Shown here in pieces: positions 58,468 to 64,000 of a stretch of 64,000 nt of DNA. Location of the stretch: assembly GCF_034140825.1 (NCBI RefSeq), contig NC_089045.1, forward strand, positions 627,501 through 691,500. Reading direction: 5' to 3'. Both the position numbers and the translations under genes were made by a program. Below the pieces are notes generated by a model, which was not told where the DNA came from, ran no database searches, and saw nothing but the letters and a program-made list of their open reading frames with translations. Each line of letters starts with the position of its first letter. Positions within the stretch are counted from its first letter, which is position 1. The DNA comes from Oryza sativa Japonica Group. Taxonomy: Eukaryota; Streptophyta; Magnoliopsida; Poales; Poaceae.

Positions 58468-58830
58468 AAAAATTAAACCCGATCATTGTCGGGGTTCATT
58501 TTTTTACTTTCTAAATGTCCCGTTTGTGAACCTGCTACTTTACGATCTGCTCGTCGACCCTCGCTAGCTATCCTTGCCATGTTTATTTTCAAAATTAAAC
58601 TTGATCATTGTCGGGTTCATTTTTTTACTTTCTAAAAGTCTCGTTTGTGACTCTACTACTTTACGATTTGCTCGTCGCCCCTCACCCGCTATCCCTTGCC
58701 TTTTTTTCATTGGGATTTTAAAAATAAAACCTAATCATTGTCGGGGTTCATTTTTTACTTTCTAAAGTCCCGTTTGCGACCCTACTACTTTACGATCTAC
58801 TCGTTGCCCTCCCCTTTATCATTATTGGGG
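58468..58830 (+). repeat. Three imperfect ~125-bp tandem repeats
   Basis: Each unit contains ATCATTGTCGGGGTTCATTT, TTTACTTTCTAAA, CTACTTTACGATCTGCTCGT and a Pro/Cys-codon-like CCCTC stretch. A more degenerate fourth unit may precede them at about 58330-58467. Confidence 0.75.
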
Positions 58831-59287
58831 TTCTAAAATCGTTATTGAAATTCTGTTTTATAGTTTTTAGATGTCCCATCAACATGTCACTCTACTCCAA
58901 TATGGCTCACCTGCCACCCCCTCTTTATTGTCATTTGCTGCCCCTCTGCTCGCTCTCCCATGCCAATCACCATCTCCGTACTCCTTTGTCGCCTATCGAC
59001 TCGTTAGCCCGTGTCGTCTCTCTTCTTCGTTGTTGTCGCTACCTAACAAAATCAAAATTTATTGTCGACGTGATTAGGTTAGATATCCCGCCAACTATTG
59101 TTGATATACCTCCTTCCCTATCTTACTCGTTTTACACCTATCGAATCACCCATTCATAGCTCCTAATATTCGTTACTTTAGCAGCTCGCCCTCTCGCCAC
59201 CCTAGCAGGACTTAGCCCAATGTGTATTTTTAATTGTCAATCTTCGATTTTATCATTTTGGTAATCAAAATAGATTACATAAGTACT

Positions 59288-59443
59288 GTAATTCTTACGG
59301 AACTCTTCATTTATCTGTTTTCTTAATCTACAGTCTTAAAATCTAGTAGATATAAAAAAATAAATGTAATTCTTACAGAACTCTTCATTTATCTGTTTTC
59401 TTAATCTACAATCTTAAAATCTAGTTTCATCATTTTCAATAAA
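59288..59443 (+). repeat. 78-bp tandem duplication
   Basis: GTAATTCTTACGGAACTCTT at 59288 recurs as GTAATTCTTACAGAACTCTT at 59366, and the following ~50 bases are nearly identical. Confidence 0.88.
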
Positions 59444-62276
59444 CCAAAGTGAACATTGGTACTTGTTTTAGGTCCTATATATCCATCACAACAGCCCACT
59501 TCGTTTGCTTAAATATTTTTATTTAGAATTTCAATTATTTCTAGATTATATTATTACTTTAAATTTCATTTTTTTAAAGTTTATTTATAATTAGTTTTGA
59601 AACCAAATTTCAGAATTTATTTTATTTTTATTCAGAATTTTAGTTACTCTTACTTTTGGATATTTATATATTGCATTATACTATGTACAATTCTTCATAT
59701 GCGGCATTTACTTTTTAAAAATTTTTATGTTATTTTTTTTCCTAATTTTAGTGATGTTTTAATTTTATTTGGAGTTAGAATTAATAATATTCTTTTATAA
59801 TTTTTTTAATTATGAATTTTAATTAATCTTGTGTTGGGTTCTATGTGAAATGTTCTTCCAAAATTCCTTATACTTTATTCCGAACATTTTATTATTTCTA
59901 AATTGTATTCCTATTTGAACTCTCATTTTTATTTTTCTAATTTCAGAATTTATTTTATTTTTTATTCCGAAATTTAATACTCGTGTTATGTTCTAAATGA
60001 TCTCTTCTTTCAATAGTCCTTAATTATTATTTTAAATTGATTATTTCTAAGCCTCTAAAGTGACCATGGTATCTTATTTTTGAGTTATTTTGAACTGCAT
60101 GTCTTTAAAATGTATGGTTCATGGATTATTGCTTTGAGTTAGGACATGTTATTTATTAACACTCTTCGCTTTTTAACTAACCAAAATCATGTAAAAAATA
60201 AAAATGGAAGTATTTCTTTAAAAATAAAAATTGACAAATATAGGCTTTGTAGTATTTACGATTAGAAACTTGAAAGCAAAAGCGAACCATCTATATGAAC
60301 CACACGTATATTTGAAAAGTAGCATGTGCTAGTCAATAAAAACTTTTTGTAATTATATTAGTGAATGAATAGGATTACGGCTAGTCACTTTTAGATTGAA
60401 TCCGGGATCAGTAGGACTTTTCATGTCCGGTTGCTGACCTTCTCAGCTAGGATTCCAAAAAAAAACTTGTCCTGTTGCCGTCCGGTTTTGTTCGGCTGGG
60501 AGTCGACTCCAGACATGATTATCTAGCACTTTTACAAAATCTGAAGAGGATATGTGTACTGCGTAGTACTTTTTTTTTCTTTTCTTATAAGTATACGATC
60601 AATCTTAGCCATTACAGTATAGACTCACTGTAATCAAACGGTTAAGATTTTTTTTCTTTTTCTAATAATTTCTAGCCTCCACAGTAAACGTGTTGCTTTC
60701 TTTCAAAGCTGTCTTAGATAGATATATTATATTTTACATATAACTATATTGATCAATATATGGTGTTATTATATAAACCCATCATGATGTATCGATTAAG
60801 ATATTTTTTTTCTCTGATTACTAATGTGAGAATTTACGAACGAACATAATGTCTTCTTTAATACATATCTAACAGTAAATAATCTATATAGTGAATAGCC
60901 GCACAAATATGTAGGTAGAAGAAAAACACTTGGCAACATATGCTATATTACTCGTACTAATATGTGATCATACATCTGTAGTTATGCCCGCATATGTATC
61001 TGCCCAGTTCGGCTGTGCATGCAACATCATTTTTTTTTCTTTTCCAAATCGGACACCACATCCAAATACTATCAGGACTCTACTATACGTATATGCATGT
61101 GCTGCTACCCAATACGGAGAGATAGAATATCCTTTTTCTAGTTGAATACAAATTCTATTTCATAATTATAGAAGTTACCAATTGATCTACACCGTTATAA
61201 TTTGGACCCACCACGATTTAACGGTGTAGACATTTCTCTTTTTCTCCGATTAATGTGGGAATTTCCAGCCTCCACGGTGAACGTGGTGACTCCTTTTAAG
61301 GCTGTTTTAATAATATAATAGAATAGATAGATAGATAGAAAAGAGTACATTATTTGATATCACCGTTGGAAGTGATATATATTTACCTAGCTACTAGTAG
61401 TATATCGGAAAGTGACTGAAATTTGATTTTGAAGTAGTCAAATGTTGGAAAAGGTTTGGTTGGAATGAAAGATCATCTCAATACGCTCATTTACCACTTT
61501 TTTTTCACTTTTGCTTTGAGACAACGGGCCACCAAGGGAGGGGACACCGGACAGCACACACTATCCATTCCAGTGGCCACAATGCATCGCAAAAACCTTG
61601 TCTCTGCAAGCTTTTTGCTTTTGTTGTTCCCAATGCCACTGCCATGTCCATTTCTTGTCCTTCATTGTACTACTGCTCCTGCTTGCTCTTTCGCTTTCCT
61701 CTCTGCATAGCAGGCAGCAGCAGCAGCAGCTTCAGACTTGGTCACTCTACACCAATTCAATTCAGCATTTCACTTGTCAGTCCCAGCCTCCCTCTCCCAG
61801 AGTCCCAGGTACTTCATGCTTGCTCTTCTACGGTTCTACCCTTCATTTTCAACAAATAAATCTGTTTGTCTGCAACATATTTTCTTGATCCTGCATAGCT
61901 CTATCTGTTGTGTACTGCTTTATCCAATTCTATCCATTACAACCATGCAAATGCAAGGCTCCAGCTTATTGCTCAAATCTACTAGTAGTACATTGTAGTA
62001 TCTGAATTTTGTTGTGCAAGTGCTCAAAACAGTGGAGATGGAGCCTATGTAGTCTGTGGTTTACTGTTGGGTTTACATCTCACAAAATGAAAGATATTGC
62101 TGCATTTGGTCTGTGGTCATAAACAGAGGTTTGTTAGTCTTTCTGTCGAATTAGAGAAGTAAAGCAAGTTCAAACCATTGATTACATTGATTTTCTCGTA
62201 GATAATTTTACCATACTCTCCCATGTCGTCTCAAAGATTCTTCTTTTGTTTCTTGGTTTTCACTGAATCAGCCCCA

Positions 62277-63545
62277 ATGGAGTCAAGAACACCAAGAAGT
62301 TCAGTTGCAAGGAGCACCTGTAATGTTCCTGGACTCGTATTAGGCTTCTCCAAGCTCTGCAAAATCACAAAGATTTGTGCCGCGCCTGAATTTGCTGACA
62401 CGAAGACAGAATTTGGAGATTATTGTGGCGGATATGATCAGAGGCTAATTATCACAAGACTGTTTGAGGAAATCGGAGCTCTCAAGTCAGCCTACATCAA
62501 GCTGCAGAAAGCCCATATCCCTTATAATCCTCCAAAGATAGCCTTCGCCGACGAGATCATCACCTCCGAGCTCGACTCGGTCACTGCTCTTCAGAGCTTA
62601 TGCAGTTGGAATGGCAGCGTCGGGTCACTGATCAACGATCGATGGTCGCTGGTGCAGGAACTGGAAGCTGAGACGAGGAAGAAAGATTCAGACATTATGC
62701 TGTTGAGAAGAGAGCTGGATGGTCTGAAGAGTGCCAATTCGAGACTGAATAAACAGATCAGTAGCAGCAAACCATCAGTTAACCATCATAAGGATTACTC
62801 CGTTGTCCTGAAAAAGTTGACGACACCCAGTGCAGTCTTGGAGCTGTTCAAGGTTGCATCGACATCGGTGCATGATTTCGCAGAGCTGATCTTTAGCTTG
62901 ATTTCCTCATCTGATCATCATTGCACCAACAATGCAGACGAACATTCACCATACAAGAGGTACTCGCTGGAAGCTTACCTGTCACGAACAATGCTTGCAG
63001 TACATGATGGTGCTGAAGATGATGACGAACTCGATCTTGCTCGCTTCGATCGGATCATGAGGTGCTGTGACCCTCTTGACGCGTTGATGGCGCATCCAAA
63101 CTCCAGCTTCGCGAGATTCTGTCGAACAAAGTATTTAGCGGCCGTGCCGTCAGAGATGGAGGCAGCGATGTTCAGAAACAATCTGGACGTGAGGGCGTTC
63201 GTGTCGCGAGGCGGGCACCTGAGGACGTGGTTCTACAGGGCGTTCGCGACGATGGCGAGGTCGGCGTGGGCGCTGCAGGTGGCGGTGACGGCGCACCGGC
63301 GATGTTGTGGCCGTGGAAGTGTGAGGATGTTGTACGCGAGGAGAGGGAGCAGGTACGCGGCGGAGTACATGGACAGCGTCGTGGCCGCCGCCGCCGCCGA
63401 TGCTGGTCGTGGCGGAGGAGATGGAGTTGCGTTCACCGTGACGCCGGGGATGAAGGTGGGTGAGACCATGGTGGCGTGCAGAGTGTTCCTCTGTCACGAA
63501 CAACAAGACACTATTTCTGATGAAACTGATCCCAAATTCAGATAG
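62277..63545 (+). CDS. DUF641 family protein (GIL1/IRKI-like), 422 aa
   Basis: Single coding exon. The DUF641 domain occupies about residues 53-165, including LFEEIGALKSAYIKLQKAHI, PYNPPKIAFADE and a coiled coil (SLVQELEAETRKKDSDIMLL). The C-terminal GIL1/IRKI-type region (about 180-422) includes RTKYLAAVPSEMEAAMF, GGHLRTWFYRAFATMARSAW and the family-ending VTPGMKVGETMVACRVF. Relatives include GRAVITROPIC IN THE LIGHT 1 and the IRK-interacting protein, which act in light/gravity growth responses or bind receptor kinases; the function here is inferred only. I chose ATG 62277 because a splice acceptor (GAATCAG) ends five bases before it. An in-frame ATG at 62223 would add 18 residues if the intron is not removed. 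Confidence 0.88.
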   Translation: MESRTPRSSVARSTCNVPGLVLGFSKLCKITKICAAPEFADTKTEFGDYCGGYDQRLIITRLFEEIGALKSAYIKLQKAHIPYNPPKIAFADEIITSELDSVTALQSLCSWNGSVGSLINDRWSLVQELEAETRKKDSDIMLLRRELDGLKSANSRLNKQISSSKPSVNHHKDYSVVLKKLTTPSAVLELFKVASTSVHDFAELIFSLISSSDHHCTNNADEHSPYKRYSLEAYLSRTMLAVHDGAEDDDELDLARFDRIMRCCDPLDALMAHPNSSFARFCRTKYLAAVPSEMEAAMFRNNLDVRAFVSRGGHLRTWFYRAFATMARSAWALQVAVTAHRRCCGRGSVRMLYARRGSRYAAEYMDSVVAAAAADAGRGGGDGVAFTVTPGMKVGETMVACRVFLCHEQQDTISDETDPKFR

Positions 63546-64000
63546 CAGATGGATTGTGCTGTACTAGAGTTCGCTTTAATTTTGGCCATGCAGTTGTACT
63601 GAAAAAAGAATGTCGAACATAACATGTTGTATACTGTAGTATTCTGCAATATGTCACTGAACATGTTGTATATTGTAGTATTCTGCAATATGTCACTGTA
63701 TGTAGTAATTCTGTATTGATTAATTGGCTGATTATCTAGTATCTTGTACTTACGTAGAAGATTAATATTGAGATAGAAGGGCAACTATTTTTTTAGTAGA
63801 AAAAAAAGACACAAATATTAGGGAATGATCTAATATCAAGTAATTAGAAGGGGTGAGGTTTTGAACCGAGATCGTCTAGCCCACCACATTGTGGAGCTAG
63901 CCAAAAGACCCCTACGTGTTTCTCTTGAGTCCCTCAATCCCAATCTAGATTCATGCTTAAAAATTGCTATGTTCTAAAACGAGGGAGTAATTTGTTCATG
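63546..64000. other. 3' flank of the DUF641 gene
   Basis: Probably contains the 3' UTR. A 39-bp tandem duplication (ACATGTTGTATACTGTAGTA and its copy) spans 63621-63698. Beyond 63780 nothing is recognised. Confidence 0.5.

Larger units (their letters stand above)
58112..61327 (-). mobile_element. Helitron-like element (candidate)
   Basis: Read on the minus strand, the block begins TC near 61327 (TCTATTCTATTATATTATTA, then AAAACAGCC). It ends GGGCCATTCTGCTAG at 58112, next to T. TC...CTAG ends inserted between A and T are Helitron traits. The 3' hairpin is weak here. A second copy of the 5'-end module (CACGTTCACCGTGGAGGCT-like) occurs at about 60630-60735. No Rep/helicase coding is seen, so it is non-autonomous if real. 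Confidence 0.45.
57890..62276. other. Repeat-rich intergenic region and leader of the DUF641 gene
   Basis: Mostly the Helitron-like block (58112-61327) and its internal repeats. From 61328 onward lies the promoter and leader of the next gene. A leader intron at about 61809-62271 (CCAG|GTACTT to GAATCAG) would put the ATG at 62277 five bases after the acceptor. Confidence 0.45.

Noticed and set aside
1-64000. CRISPR array, bacterial operon, phage or organellar insert
   Set aside because: No regularly spaced direct repeats with unique spacers, no operon-like gene packing and no plastid or mitochondrial gene text; introns and MITEs point to a plant nuclear genome.

Overview
The window is plant nuclear DNA, almost certainly from rice (Oryza) or a very close relative. 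The evidence is GT-AG introns throughout, GC-rich 5' coding ends, very many short MITEs (Tourist, Stowaway and hAT types with recognisable ends and target duplications), a Mutator-type element carrying a gene fragment, and a tandem family of proteins of a type I know mainly from rice (probably DUF1668). All calls come from reading the sequence. Exon coordinates were worked out by hand from splice sites and reading-frame continuity.

Layout. 0-6.5 kb: a tRNA-Ser(UGA) gene, then a Mutator-like element (653-6517) with a perfect 9-bp target duplication. It carries host-gene fragments and was itself hit by a probable solo LTR (1377-5256) and a Tourist MITE (6096-6429). 6.5-9.1 kb: a five-exon saposin-B protein gene. 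10.1-15.1 kb: a 13-exon polytopic membrane transporter resembling TLC/ADP-ATP carriers. 15.9-16.9 kb: an eight-cysteine lipid-transfer-like protein. 17.9-21.4 kb (minus strand): the phosphoglucan phosphatase LSF2, with a LINE fragment in its first intron. 22-24.5 kb: a degenerate head-to-tail duplication of the promoter/leader of the next gene. 24.6-29.8 kb: an NST1-like coiled-coil protein whose last exon lies behind a 2.7-kb intron. 33.1-34.8 kb: a small 89-aa membrane protein.

35.5-44.1 kb (minus strand): a tandem family of four related genes (A, B, C, D). Only C is open end to end. A and B are disrupted and D is a 3' fragment. Extra copies of the family's 3'-flank module lie without coding sequence between A and B, so the array was once larger. 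45.6-48.3 kb (minus strand): a CBL-interacting protein kinase with a leader intron. 48.4-56.2 kb: no convincing host gene, but a CACTA element, an hAT MITE, a 62-bp tandem repeat, a cluster of GTATCAGG-type motifs and a Stowaway element. 56.2-57.7 kb: two RING-H2 genes transcribed divergently from a shared ~580-bp interval. 58.1-61.3 kb: a repeat-rich block with Helitron-like ends. 62.3-63.5 kb: a DUF641 (GIL1/IRKI-like) protein.

The genes do not form one pathway. The region is an ordinary gene-rich euchromatic segment with three points of local interest: the shrinking tandem gene family, the duplicated promoter upstream of the NST1-like gene, and that gene's splice donor lying on top of an in-frame stop codon.
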